The notes beneath the pieces were generated by a model. The model did no database searches, was not told where the DNA came from, and saw only the letters and a program-made list of their open reading frames with translations. A DNA stretch of 64,000 nt, from contig NW_025937992.1 in the NCBI RefSeq assembly GCF_000764305.2, forward strand, positions 468,358 to 532,357. The letters run 5' to 3'. The position numbers were made by a program, and so were the translations under genes. This document shows, in pieces, positions 46,666-59,500 of this stretch; within the stretch, counting starts at the first letter, position 1; each line of letters opens with the position of its first letter. Origin of the DNA: Hyalella azteca (taxonomy: Eukaryota > Arthropoda > Malacostraca > Amphipoda > Hyalellidae).

Positions 46666-49600
46666 AGGTATCAGGGTAACGCAGTGTTGTTGGCAACGTA
46701 AACTCATACCCAGACTTTCGCTGCCTGGGGCAGAAAGGAAACTTTCATTGCGGGCGATGCTTCTTAGGACGATGTTTATTGCCAGACTGTGAGAAGGCGG
46801 ACCTTCAAATGTGTGATTAGACTAGTTCTTTTCTTGAACGAAGTGTAGACATAAATGCAAGTTTAAGTGCAAATAAAACTCTATATTGTGTCCAATACGG
46901 TAATAATTGTTGTGAAATAAGATTATCTAACCATTTCTAACTGTTTGCAAAGCGCTATGGCATCTTATTAGTATCTTTAAGCAAAAATACCGTAAATACC
47001 TTAGGTGGCGGAAAAAATATCTGTTGAATGTCTTCAAACATTAATTTTCAAAACTTTCAGAATTGTTTACTATTCAATTCGAAATATATTGATATTTACT
47101 TGACATGGATTTGGCTTGTATTCAGGATGGGAAGAGCTGCAGTAAACTAATGCTGTGTTGTTTACCAGTAGTTTTACGCACACACGCTGTGTTCAAGAAA
47201 TTCTTATTCGAGCGACTGGAATTCAAATAACTTTGAGAATACCTCGGAAATTGATGCGATATTTTGATAGAACAACAGAGGATCGTGTCTTTACAAACTT
47301 AATTATAGTTCATTTTAATTTCATCCTCTACTGAAAGGTCTCGGTACATTGAATTTTATTTCCTTCGAAAAAGAATAATATTTTTTTGTGAATCGTCTAA
47401 AGTGCTAATTAATTTTTCTTGAATTGAGAAACTAGGTCGGAAAAATCATCAAATGCTGCTAAGAATAATTGATCTTGTCACGATGATTCCAATAATCATA
47501 GGAAATATCATACACTAATTTTCTAATATCATATTATTTATGGAGGTGGAAGCAATCACTATTAACACTCATACGCGAATGAGTTCTCGCAAACCGTCAT
47601 CAGCAAAATCATGCTTACGTCACAATTCTATTGTGGTCGCGTAAATATCCCCTGAAAGCAGGGCAACCTGTGTGAACACTTGTGTCAATATCACAAATAT
47701 TTACAAATGCGAGTTTGTTTGTGCAGTTCACCACGCCAAAGCCAGATGCTCGAATTCTTTCAAGAGTTCAACGAGAGTGCGAAATTTTATTTTTACAGCG
47801 CGATGCGAATAAATTCAGACAGATTCAAAAGATTTTCGTATATTTTTCATGCATTTGCCATTCAACTGTCATTCAAGATTCTGCCATTTTTTATGAATTT
47901 TCAGTTCCTTTTCAATTATTTTTTCGCGTTTTCAATACATTCGCAGAGAAATTGTTGAACATGCTCTGAAAAACATTTCTATTCGTCTTAATATAACTAA
48001 TTGGTATTGACGATGAATTATCACGAAATTATATTCATTCCTAACTATCATACCATACATTTTTCCCAATTTTTAATGTATCCTCTTTCCAGCACGTTAG
48101 ATGCTAGGGTAATGAGTACAGGAGAGAATCATGAATCTATTTATTACTATTATTTATCTATCATGTATATTATCTATAATAGATACATGATTAAATATCA
48201 TGTATCATGATATTCACCAAGTATCATGGCGATTATCATGTATAATTTAAATAGATACGTGATATTCGCCACAAAGCTGCCGTTCGAGGGTCCAGCGAGG
48301 GTGACACTCGATACGGTTGAGGGTCAATGTTTGCGCGTATATTTCTACCCTCGTTATCATGGATACCCTCGTCATATTTCTCTTGTCCCTCAGGAGCAGA
48401 TTCCGCTTTTAATTATGAAATTTTGTGTCATGGTGACGTCTGAGCTATATTGATTAATTCAAATACAGGAAAATTAAATTAAATATCACTTTTATTATTA
48501 TATTAACGATACCATTTTACATTCGTGCGCCAAAATTTATATTTCCCCACCATTTAAGATCGTAGATTCAATATTTTCCAATTTTAGTGTCCAAACCACT
48601 TTATTTAGGAATTCGCATGATGGCGGGAAATGGTATCATTTCCACCCTGGCCTTTAGGATATTAAATGGCTAATAAAGTCGGGGTCCTTTCAGTGTGAGT
48701 TCGAAATGACAAGCAATGTATAACTCATTTCTCACAATCATTTATATGATTTTGACATAATTCAAGCGTCATATGATGCGTTATGAAACGTTGAAAACTT
48801 CAGTTAAGAATTTTCAGCAGAAATCAACATTGTGAAAGTGCTTTATTAAATTTTCCTCATGGGATGAATTTTTGTTTAATTTTAACGAATTGAGTGATCA
48901 TTTTCCTCATCTAAATACAATCGCATAACAAAATACAACAGAAAATGCCCAAATAAATGTTGCTTAGTATTCAGTTTCGAAAACTATAATAACCTCTCTG
49001 TAAAAGTTGAGGCATCACGTCACATTCAATAGATCACGAATGTCTTCTTAGTAAAACAAGTGAGCCTTGATAGACGAGTTACTACGAGTAACTCCGGTGA
49101 CAGGCTTACATCAAAGGCCGCTCTGTTGGCCAAGTTATGCTGTCTGGTCGCATTGTCCGTATGCAGAACACTGACGTTTGTTTACATCAGGCATGATTAT
49201 CTGCAGGGTCCGCTTTCATTGATTAAATTCAGTATTACTTAGAACGCCAAGTTTGTGCTCAGTTTTTAGAGTAAACTGACCCAATATGCATGTTTATAGA
49301 AGTTATTGCGTTTTATACGAGAGTAAATAATATGATAAGGCATATCAATTCGAATCAATTTAAATAGCAATACCTTAAAAGCATTACCTAATATCATTCG
49401 CGTCTATAATTCCAGAAGTAGTCAGTAACACCAAATTTCACGATTCGTTAATACTTCAAGGTATCGATAATCCGACCAATTTGACACACTTCATAAGGAC
49501 ATTTTTAGCGAAAATATTAAAAAAAGTTGAAAATATATAAGCTGCAAGCAACAAAATTTGCATCTTAATTTTGATCATCGACTAGAGAAAACCTCCTCAC

Positions 49601-50299
49601 ACAAATGCTGCACGACAGCATAGGAAAAAAATTATGTGACTAGGAAACCTGAAACACAAAAAGAATCACAACGTATTGGCAATATTCTCAAGAGAGATCA
49701 GCAACACCGGAATTTAGAGTCCACAAAGTTTGAGCGCACGTAACAGCTGCTCAGCAAGCAGCCGCAGGTCTGTTAATGGAGGGAGCACTGGGCGAAAAAA
49801 GCCTGAGAGGCTGCGCGAGTTATTGCATTTTATACGAAATTCCGGAATACAAAGGACGGAGTGTGGCTCCTAAGAGGTACAATTGTACCAACAATGATTT
49901 AGTCTTATATAAGCTTAGGTAAAATTAGGTCCTATAAGGACTCAGAGTTTGTAAACAATGTCTTGAGATGCCATCATGTTGCTAGAGTTAAGATGCAGTT
50001 TGATGTAAAATGTGAAAACCACCATCACGTTGACCGATTGTAAAAGAATTGGAAACATTAATTAAATAATACGATTTTCAATAACCCTAGACAAATCAGA
50101 ATAACTTCTGCAAACTGAAATCCCACGAATGAATCCTAACTCCTCTATTTCTTTTTTTGCTAACGAAAAAATTGAATGAACGCAAAATTAAACCAGCGCT
50201 TCAGAATAATTGATCATCAATGATATAAAATAAAAAATTTCAAGCAGCAACTTCGTCCAGATTCGACATCACTTGTCGCTGTGAGTCGTGCTAACCTAG
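46666..50299. other. Non-coding stretch
   Basis: No supported gene. A loose cluster of atcatgtat/gatacatga phrases lies at 48155-48250. The plus frame 48226-48453 (75 codons) is open and GC-richer in its middle (48270-48420), but the minus strand is also open there and no domain is recognised. Confidence 0.35.
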
Positions 50300-50800
50300 C
50301 GCTGTTAATCGTACTCACCTGACGCCCTGAATCGTATTCACTTCACGGTGCGAATCGTAGTCACCGCACACTGCGAATCGTATTCACTTCACGGTGCGAA
50401 TCGTAGTCACCGCACACTGCGAATCGTATTCACTTCGCGGTGCGAATCGTAGTCACCGCACACTGCGAATCGTATTCACTTCGCGGTGCGAATCGTAGTC
50501 ACCGCACACTGTGAATCGTAATCACTTCGCGGTGCAAATCGTAGTCACCACACACTGTGAATCGTAATCACTTCGCGGTGCAAATCGTAGTCACCACACA
50601 CTGTGAATCGTATTCACTTCGCGGTGCAAATCGTAGTCACCGCACACTGTGAATCGTAATCACTTCACGGTGCAAATCGTAGTCACCGCACACTGTGAAT
50701 CGTAATCACTTCACGGTGCAAATCGTAGTCACCGCACACTGTGAATCATATTCACCTCGCGCTGTAATCATACTCACCTGACACCCTGAATCGTGCTTCG
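50300..50800. repeat. Tandem array, 46-bp bipartite unit, about 9 copies
   Basis: The unit reads gaatcgtattcacttcgcgg, tgcgaatcgtagtcaccgca, cactgc. Each unit is itself two related 23-bp halves (gaatcgta-tcac...). Both array edges carry the same variant (ctgt-aatc-tactcacctgac-ccctgaatcgt), near 50302-50335 and 50762-50792. Confidence 0.95.
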
Positions 50801-53800
50801 CTGTCTCAATTTTCCAACTAATGGACGCTAAAAAACTCCTCAACAAATATGGCTCATTACGTTATAATATAATTGACAATAATATATTGTCATGAAAAAT
50901 CATGAAAATAATTACTCCTCGTTGGCCTGTGACGTTGTCAGCCATCCGCAACAATCCTTGTCAATCTGGCACGACAATGGAATATGTGCATGCAGAGTAA
51001 TTTTTTCCCACTATAGATCAACGCCTTTGTAAATGGATGCGATGAATGCTATATAATGCGACAGTTGTTTTCGTTCTTTTGATTAAAAATGACACAGATA
51101 CTCTAATATTCTGGTAGAAATAGCATGGTTGTTAGTTTCTCTATTCAGTGATTTTTGGAAAACGATAGATTACACCATAAAATTCAATCTATTATTAATG
51201 TCAATTTCAAACTTTTCAAATATTCATCAAATGGTACAATTTTTTTTAAGACTTTTGTTACTTAATTGCGAAATTATTATAACATTGATTCATAATTGTT
51301 TATATTAGCATCAGTCATTGTTATTATTTAAATTTATCACAACCAACCATGAGTTTAAATTCAATGAATAGTTAAAAAATGCACTGAGTTAATTCCATAC
51401 TATCAACTTAATTAGTGAGAATTTTTTCTTAAAATTCCCTGTATATAATTTTTTACAATAATTATTGAATTTTCATCAAATACTGGAATTGGCAAGTAAG
51501 TTTCATGCTGATGAAAGCTCTTAATTTAAGTAATGTAATCACCGAAAATTGGAACTCACTATGAAAAACTGCCCCACAGCAATAAAAGTCCGTTGCAAAA
51601 ATGGCATCAGCTTTTTTTTGATGTGCTGTTTACGCTGAATTTAATATGAAGTGTTTTTCACCAACGCTAATAAAAACAAACCAACAAAAGTAGCTTATGA
51701 AAAAAATTATGTCATGAGCCTGTGTGCAACATCAAGCTTTCTGCTAACATTTCCGATATTGAATTCCATTTCTCAAATTTCTTAAAAATTTTTCACGTTG
51801 AGTTTGGCTCAAATAACTTTATTGTCAACTTAGCGAAATGCGACTGCATTCACAAGACGGAAGAAAATTGGTCGTATAATTTTTCATTTCACGCCTCATT
51901 TCGATTTCAATTTGACTTCAATTAAGAGGAGATATTTCTGAGGTTGACTGAAGCATTCTAAAAAGCGTGTTTTGAAGGGAAAACTAAGGAATCCATCGAA
52001 CGAATATTTTCTCGACAGATTTTTTGTTGTCAAAATAAACACATGGATCGAATATTTTTTCACAAAATTTGTTGCCTGTATCGGCTTTCTCCAGTATTTT
52101 TAAAAAGTCTAAATTTCTTAAATTGTATTTCTTTAATATAATTAGAACGAATGAACATTTTATGTATTGTGCTTTATAATTTTACATGCTATGAAGGATA
52201 ACAATTGAAATCTCACAATACTCCACAATTTTCGTCATCACTAATTCTTTGAAAACAATAATAGGCGTTCAGTACGGTTTTCATATATTAGAGATTTAAT
52301 TAATTAAAACATGAATTTTTTGTCATTTCCTTATATGGTACCTTGACGACGATTTATAGTTCTAGTTAATTGATCTTTAAGTATCAAAAGCACGTAGCCT
52401 TCACTCCAGTTCGTATTTTGTCCTTAATAACGCACGTTGAGTCCGAGCTTAACTGGAGTTCGATACAGGAAGTTAGGAAGAGAAACTTGTGACCAGAAGT
52501 TCCTCTACAGGCATGTCTTGATCACTTGCGGGCTGCGACATCTTCTAGGCTACCACGAGTCTTCCTAATGGGAAACGTGAATGTTCCATGTTAACAGGAA
52601 GTAGTAACTGGTATATATTTGGTTTTTAATGCGATTGGCAGTAGATGATTGCCAACAACTTTTTAGTTCACAGCCGTATATCGCTTCAGTTTTAATTTGT
52701 AAAGTTTTATTTCCGTTTTAATGAGAGATTATTAACACACATCTGACAATGCAAAGAGCCCTAAGTATATAAATTAAACGCAATCAACTAAAGTTTCCGA
52801 AAAACGAGAAGGATTTTTAGAAACCTTATACTGTATGATTAACTCTGGTGGCCTCAACGGGTCTGGCGTCTAAAGCCCAAAAGAAAGTGAGGTAGAACAG
52901 GAAAAGCTTTAAGCTCAAACTATTGAATATCGTTTAATCAGATTTTTTATTGCATTGGCTGAATTTCATTCTGCCGATTGTGTTGTGATGTATTAGAAAC
53001 TGCTTTTTATGGATGTCCAAACATTTTTTTGAGCTGAATTGTTTGGATTATTCGCCAGCCACCAGATCGATTGTGAGCGCCCATGCACGCATGAGTTCTC
53101 AGTTTCGTCGACGCATTGAATTTTATTGCTGGACTCGCATTCGAGGTAAGAAAAACGAACGCTATTCTCTCACGAATGTAATTATTGATGTTGAATGTCA
53201 ATTATCCCTGAAAAATTACGACATCACAAAAAAGTAAATAAACACAAATATAAATTAACGAGTATCAAAATCTTCGTATGTCTAGCACGGCTTTTGAAAA
53301 AAAAAAACAATTAATTTGTGTACATGAAGTATAACCGAGTATATAATTCATGATATCCTGAAATTTTTAAGCTCAAGACTGATGCATGCTTTAAAAAGTT
53401 TATATTTTATGCAAGTTACTTTCACCGAAACCTATTTGGCCTCAATTTTTTGTAGTCCATGCAACATATGTTTAATATGAAAACTTTCAGCTCAAACTTT
53501 CGGCGTAAAAGGAAGAGGCTTCCCAAAATTTTAAAGCTTCCCCCCAGATACAAGCTCTCATCGGCATCATTCATGTAAGGGGACATGAAAATACTGTCTT
53601 TATCAAATCGTTACTAATAGTCCGTCCCCTCAGGAATCTATTTCATATACCATATATAGTACCAGAAAAGAATGCAGGTCAAATAAAATGCACGCACGTT
53701 CGCCTTTATCACCAAGTCTCTTTTTCCTATTTCTGGGATCAAGTAATCCAAAGCATTAAATGTTAAAGTGCGTTTTTAGTTACAAATCTGTAAATTCTCA

Positions 53801-53884
53801 TACACATATCAAGTTACGAAAATTTCATCTTCGGTAAAAGCTTGAAGCAATTTCATTTGTAAAAATTCCTTTTGTAGCGATCTC
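50801..53884. other. Non-coding stretch
   Basis: AT-rich. A possible small exon-like segment (53042-53150, ending CGAG|gtaagaa) has one open frame but no recognised family. Nothing else was supported. Confidence 0.35.
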
Positions 53885-54031
53885 CATTTTTAGCGCATTT
53901 TCTCATTTATGGAAAAAATGCACTATTGTGCTCGCCATGTCCGTCTGTCCGTCCGTCCGTGACCTCAAGTTTTCGTCGACGAGAAAATGCGCTCTCTGTC
54001 ACTCACTGCAGTGCGTACTGAGTTGTATTTT
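53885..54031 (+). mobile_element. Inverted repeat, left copy (possible transposon terminus)
   Basis: About 147 bases matching the reverse complement of 56351-56516. Shared parts include the outer tttttagcgcattttctcat, atggaaaaaatgcactattg, tgctcgccatgtccgtctgt, a ccgt/ctgt microsatellite, gtcgacgagaaaatgcgctc and actcactgcagtg. Within the copy, GCGCATTTTCTC and GAGAAAATGCGC form a second inverted pair about 95 bases apart, so each copy could alternatively be a small MITE. Confidence 0.75.
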
Positions 54032-56350
54032 TTGCAGTTTTGCTGGTACCTGTAACTATTTTACTGAGCTAACTTCGCTTTTAAGAATTTTATTTTTACT
54101 CATTTCCTACCTTAATCATAAAAATGAAAACAATTTTTATGAACCTGTTTCATATTGTAGAATATAAATATAATTTGATATTTTCAAACAAAACAGAAGC
54201 CTAAGTATATTTTGATGAACGATGAGAATAGGTAGGGTTCGCCGGCAACGAAACTGGGTACTGGCAGTAAATTTCAGTAGAAATTGAAGAAATTATTCAT
54301 ACTTTTGTAATCAAAATATTCTTTGAAAACTTAATTCAAATTTTGAATTGGAAACGATGGTGAGCGAAAAAGTAAAACTGAAAATTTCAGATCATTAATG
54401 AGGTTATCTAATGATCTTCCTTACATGAATGTTGCATATTTCATTTTGTTTTGTTATTTTCTGAGCCTGTACTAAAATTTATTCCTAATTCTGCAATGAC
54501 CAAAATTTGAATGCTGAATCTGCCGTGGCCGCAATGGCGCTTTTGCTTCTTTATAAATGGGCCAGGAAATTTTACGGAATATTCCATTTAAATAACACAA
54601 ATACCAAAATCTATATTAAACTGCATTTAAGTTGGGTTTAAATGTTATCTGCATTTCAGCAATCGAGCTTTTATTTTCTAATTTAATTTATCTAACGACA
54701 TTACCATAACAGCTAGTCTCTCCCGGATCTCATTGCAGTGTCCATTGAATATCTCACTAGGGGTCCCCTTGCAAGTATCTACTCCAAGAGTGAACAATCA
54801 CAGCCCCAACGTCAACAATCCCGAGATCTTTCTAAAGAGAGTTTTCCATTTACCCCTTGAGGGCCTCTCAACGCAAACTCCCAGTCTCGGCTCCATACGA
54901 AAGAATCGTTGTGCCCTCTAAAGTAGTCGCATTTTGGGCTCGACGTAAAAGGGTCTCGAAATGGGAAGATATCTCATGGCGGAGTCGAAAAAACGTCACA
55001 CGAGCGGCCTGAAATGTTTGCGTGGCAGCAAACGATGACGCAACTTTCAGGCCATGGCTGCAGCAACTGTAGTTGCAGGCATCATACAGAATAGGTTTTT
55101 TAATGTACTATGAGAACTTAGTGCAACATGAATGACAGGGTATTGGATTATAATATCGTAAAAGCTAACATATAATAATTATTATTCATCCTCGCGTCAA
55201 TTAAAAACACAAATGTTAGGCCTTTTCCTCGTATACAGGATACAAAGGAATATTATTAAACAGCCTTAATCGTCGTCTTGGAATTGATTAATTGAATGGA
55301 GTGTATTAAATTTTGATAATAATTTTTTGCTCAAAGCAGTAAATGTCATGCCAATTATCAGATTGGTTTTACTTTCAACTTCATTTCTGTATTTCCTTCT
55401 TCATATTCTCTTCTCATCAGACTTTGCTGCATCGAAATATTGGTTTGTATACTTCACGCAGAATGCACGTGTTTTACAAGCTTATCATAAGATATTTGTT
55501 AATGCACTGTTTTTTTACATTGAAATGCAGTCATGTTTCGTGTGATTACTTTAAATATAATTTCAAGACTTGTAGAAAATTTTCCCGCTAATTGTGAATC
55601 AACAGCCGGCTTGAATTTAGTTTTTATGTAGCATCATTGTGTTTAAAGTTTTATAAACCCTAAATTCCAGTCATCACATTTTTCTTAACTCAATAATTTT
55701 CACATTGTTTCAAAATACTGAGAATTTTTGTACTCGGCTCATGCAACATTGTTTTCAACCATCCGTTTTTACGTTTCATTCGAAATACTAAGCAAACTTT
55801 GCTCTGGACTCCTCACAATATTGTGTTCGACAATTGATGGATACTCGTTCCTCAAAAACAAGTCCACAATTTTGTTTCTTCTAGACTTCATTCCATATCA
55901 CAATCTTTACTTTAAATTATGCCCCTCAGTTTGGAAATGCTGAGTACCATTCGACGTTGTCTCCGAGCAATATTGTGTTCAACCTTTCCTGTGCATTCCT
56001 TCCTCAAAAACATGTCCACATCTTTGCATGTCAGCGACTCTGTCAGACATCTCAGACGTTGCTTCAAATTATGCCCTTTGGCAAACGTATTAAATTCCGG
56101 ACTCGAGATACATACGATTGTATTGAACTAAAAATACAAACAACAAATATCTATCAAATATCACACTACAAATATAAACAAATATCACGAGTGACAAGAA
56201 CTCCACGATTTTCATGGCTGACGAGGGCGTAAATCAGTGTCGTGAAAACTCTACATAACCAGTACAAGCTTTGCCATAGGCGCCATCATGGGTGATGGCT
56301 TCGTTGAATTCAGGACGAAGCCATACCGCGTCTGCGGGGAACTGGAACAA
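54032..56350. other. Interior between the inverted repeats, no transposase seen
   Basis: About 2.3 kb with open frames of at most 91 codons and no recognisable transposase motif. The part at 55740-56100 holds two to three diverged copies of a 150-bp unit (caatattgtgttc-ac, ttcctcaaaaaca-gtccaca, ttcaaattatgccc). If this is a transposon it is non-autonomous. Confidence 0.4.
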
Positions 56351-56516
56351 ATATAACTCAGTAGTCACTGCAGTGAGTGACAGAGAGCGCATTTTCTCGT
56401 CGACGAGAACTTAAGGTCACGGACGGACGGACAGACGGACGGACAGACAGATAGACAGACGGACATGGCGAGCACAATAGTGCATTTTTTCCATAAATGA
56501 GAAAATGCGCTAAAAA
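56351..56516 (-). mobile_element. Inverted repeat, right copy (possible transposon terminus)
   Basis: Reverse-complement partner of 53885-54031. It is longer by a run of gacagacagatagacagacg in the microsatellite. The outer end reads GAGAAAATGCGC followed by TA, while the left copy has TA before GCGCATTTTCTC. This would fit a TA target-site duplication. Confidence 0.75.
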
Positions 56517-59500
56517 TGTGTTCCCAGAAGAATGGGGTAACAATATTAATTTTAACGTGATGGGGAAACATGTAGGAGGGTGGGCAATACCCTTCTTTTG
56601 GTGTAAACTATTTATTGTGAATTTCGAAACACCCGTTTGATCAGACACAATATAATAATGACGCGGTAATTTTTTTGGCATCATCTTCACAAGTTTAAGA
56701 ATGCCTCCACGTTTTTCACTTATTATGAATAGCATATTTCAGTCGAATTATTTCTTTCAAATCTAAGCCACATATATTCTGAGGATAACACCAAAATGTC
56801 TTTAGAAGTAAAAACACTTTTTTGCCATCATATAAAGAAAATACGGCGTCTTCGGTTCCGCTTCTTCGAGGTTTGCCGACGGAGGAGATAATGGAAGGGC
56901 CATTGACCACGCAGTATCGAGACATCGGAAAGCCTATAAGAAATATTTTATCGTTGACCTCCTAAAGTAGGACAAGGCTGCCAAAGTACCAAATAATATT
57001 ATAATATATATATTTAGAATCATTGTTGGAGGAAAGAATAAAAGAGGAAAAAAATGGCAAAATTACCTTTGAGAAAGTAAATCTTGAGTAATTCCGATTT
57101 TGGAATCAGCTTGCAGTTGAAATCGTACATCATTCGCTTACAAACTGAGATGACCCAACGTTGGTCTTATAAACTATCGTGCATTTAATAAAATCTTTGC
57201 TTAATGGGGTTTAAGATTTTTTGTAAATAAATTATAAAACAATTGTACATGAATATTACCTAATTTAGTATTAAGACTAAATTTAGATTTAGTCTTAAGA
57301 AAGAATTCACTGAAGTTGAAAAAAATTTCAATTTTTCAGCACTGTCAAGAACCTTATTATTATCAACATTTCGTAATTCTTTTGTTCTCTTTGTCAATAT
57401 TTTGCAAAAATTCTTTAAAAATTGCAATAATTCCTTCTTGGATCACTGTTCAGTTCTATACATTTAATATCTTACGGTGTCCATAATTCTGAAAGTTTTT
57501 TTTTCTGAAAAAATCACGACCCGACATTCGATTCTTTGAGGAAGCTGCTGGAAAAGAAACCTCGCAGGCTCGCACTAATCGATGCTGTAAAGTGATGTCG
57601 ACACGTCACTCCAACGTATTTTGAGGAAGTTTGGACTATTTATTATCTCAGGAATAAGATTTCTAGGAATGAACATGAATAAGAAATATATAAAGAATAT
57701 GAAATCTTCTAATTATCGTTTATGAATTTCAGGGAATCTTTCAATCACCCTTTCATGTTTTTTTGCCAGATTATTTTATTTTTATTGTCAAAAGTAACAT
57801 AGAACATAATAAAAATGCATTGATTCCACACACTTATCAGAGTCTCTCATACCTCACAAAGTTATAGAATACTAATGATCCGAAAAATATATACGAGAGA
57901 CCACATATCCAACTTTGGTGAGGCATAATCAACTTTTTCAAAAACTCACTGAACTTGATCATAATCATCTCCTCGTTCCTCTTTAAAGTTTACCGTCCAC
58001 ATAACTTCATTACAACTCACTTCTTACTATCATTATTATACCATTATATTTCCATTAAATTTCCATTCATGTCAACCATTATATTTCCAGTCTAAGTGTT
58101 ATCTCGTTCGTTTCCCCATTCACAGACGATCAGAGCCAGAATCCGCTACGCCATTGCATGCTGGACAAGATTGATCGTTTTAACCCGCCAGTGATAAGAA
58201 GCCTCATTCTGGCAAACATGAAATTAGAGCGCAGCCTTAATGAGACAAGTTGACGAGAACGATGTCACTCCTTAACCAGGCTTTTGCAACATTAATTTTA
58301 GGCTACAACTTGCCTTGCCAAATCAGACTGAGATTTGTTGTTAGTTAGAAACAAACCACATCTCGTTAATTGCAGACAACAGATTGCTAATGGCAGTCTC
58401 GGGACTGCCACCAGCAGAACACAGTTTGTTACCCGCAGGACAGCCCAGTGACTTAATAAACTTACTGTTAATTTTATTTATTTATTTCTTCCGTTATGAT
58501 GACATTCTTCAATTGGAAGCGCAAGCCTCGAAGAAATTTTTCGTCATATTCGGCACATACATATTGGAAAGTTGTCACAACCTTCCGATACTTTTTGATC
58601 ACAAAAAATTAGAAATTGCTGATATTTTTAGAAATAATGTCAATTTATATCGCTGTGCTGATCGGTGAGTAGTTTGAAGAATTGTTACAGCGATTTAATT
58701 TAGAGTTAATGACGACAAAGGTTCTCTATTCAAATATTTGTCCTTTTGTACAACGTAAGTCGATGAGAATTTGAAATATTTTACTAATAGCTTTAAAATA
58801 AATTTTCAGAACCGAACACATGAAATGGCGGTGATATACTACATTAAATTAAAAGAGGGTCAAAATTAGTCCAATAAACGGAGCTGGTACTAAAAATTAC
58901 AATTTAAAACAAAAAATGAAAATTATTTGAAAAGAATTTACGTGGTTTTTAGAGCCTACTTAATAGTGCCTTTAGAGGGCTAATCTTTGTCTAATATTAA
59001 GGGAAAAGTCTTTTATTTTAATTTCAAGAAACCGTATCAAACACATAACGATCTTTCGTAGAAATTGTAAAATTTCATTTGATGGGTAATGAATGTTTTT
59101 ATCACATCAGTAAAAGTGTTGAAACTGTCAGTCAAATTGGTCAATTAAATGCTGTTCTCGCGATGGATTTCCGTATGTTATGTCATGGGAGAAACATTTC
59201 AACTGTATGAAAAGGTTTAAAAAACGAAAGTTGTTATTATAAGGTCATATAAACTAATAACCTATCATTATGTAATTCAACATCAGTTATACATGCCATG
59301 GATATCGATCAGACGGGCTTATAAACTAATTTCTAAATGAATGAATTTCCACATGGCAACAAGCTTTAGTTCAATACTGTATACAAAATTTAATAACATT
59401 TTCTGGTGAATTCTTGAAAATTTATCATACATAAATGGAACCCTTAAAATATTCCCGAACACACCATTCTGAGTCACAAATAAAATATTTTTTTCATTAA

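Noticed and set aside
46666..46700. caggtatcagggtaacgcag resembles a template-switch cDNA primer
   Set aside because: The match to the known primer core is interrupted, so I do not call a second kind of adapter contamination.
46361..46792. Repetitive frames such as HHTA or CSVM repeats
   Set aside because: They translate satellite C across an N and an artefactual junction.
48226..48453. 75-codon frame with a GC-richer middle (LPFEGPARVTLDTVEGQCLR)
   Set aside because: The opposite strand is equally open, splice borders are unclear and no family is recognised.
53042..53150. Segment ending in a good donor (CGAG|gtaagaa) with one open frame
   Set aside because: The acceptor is plausible but the peptide is not recognised, and no neighbouring exon supports it.
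58127..58190. Small exon-like segment with acceptor and donor
   Set aside because: At 64 nt with no recognised peptide and no partner exons, chance is at least as likely.
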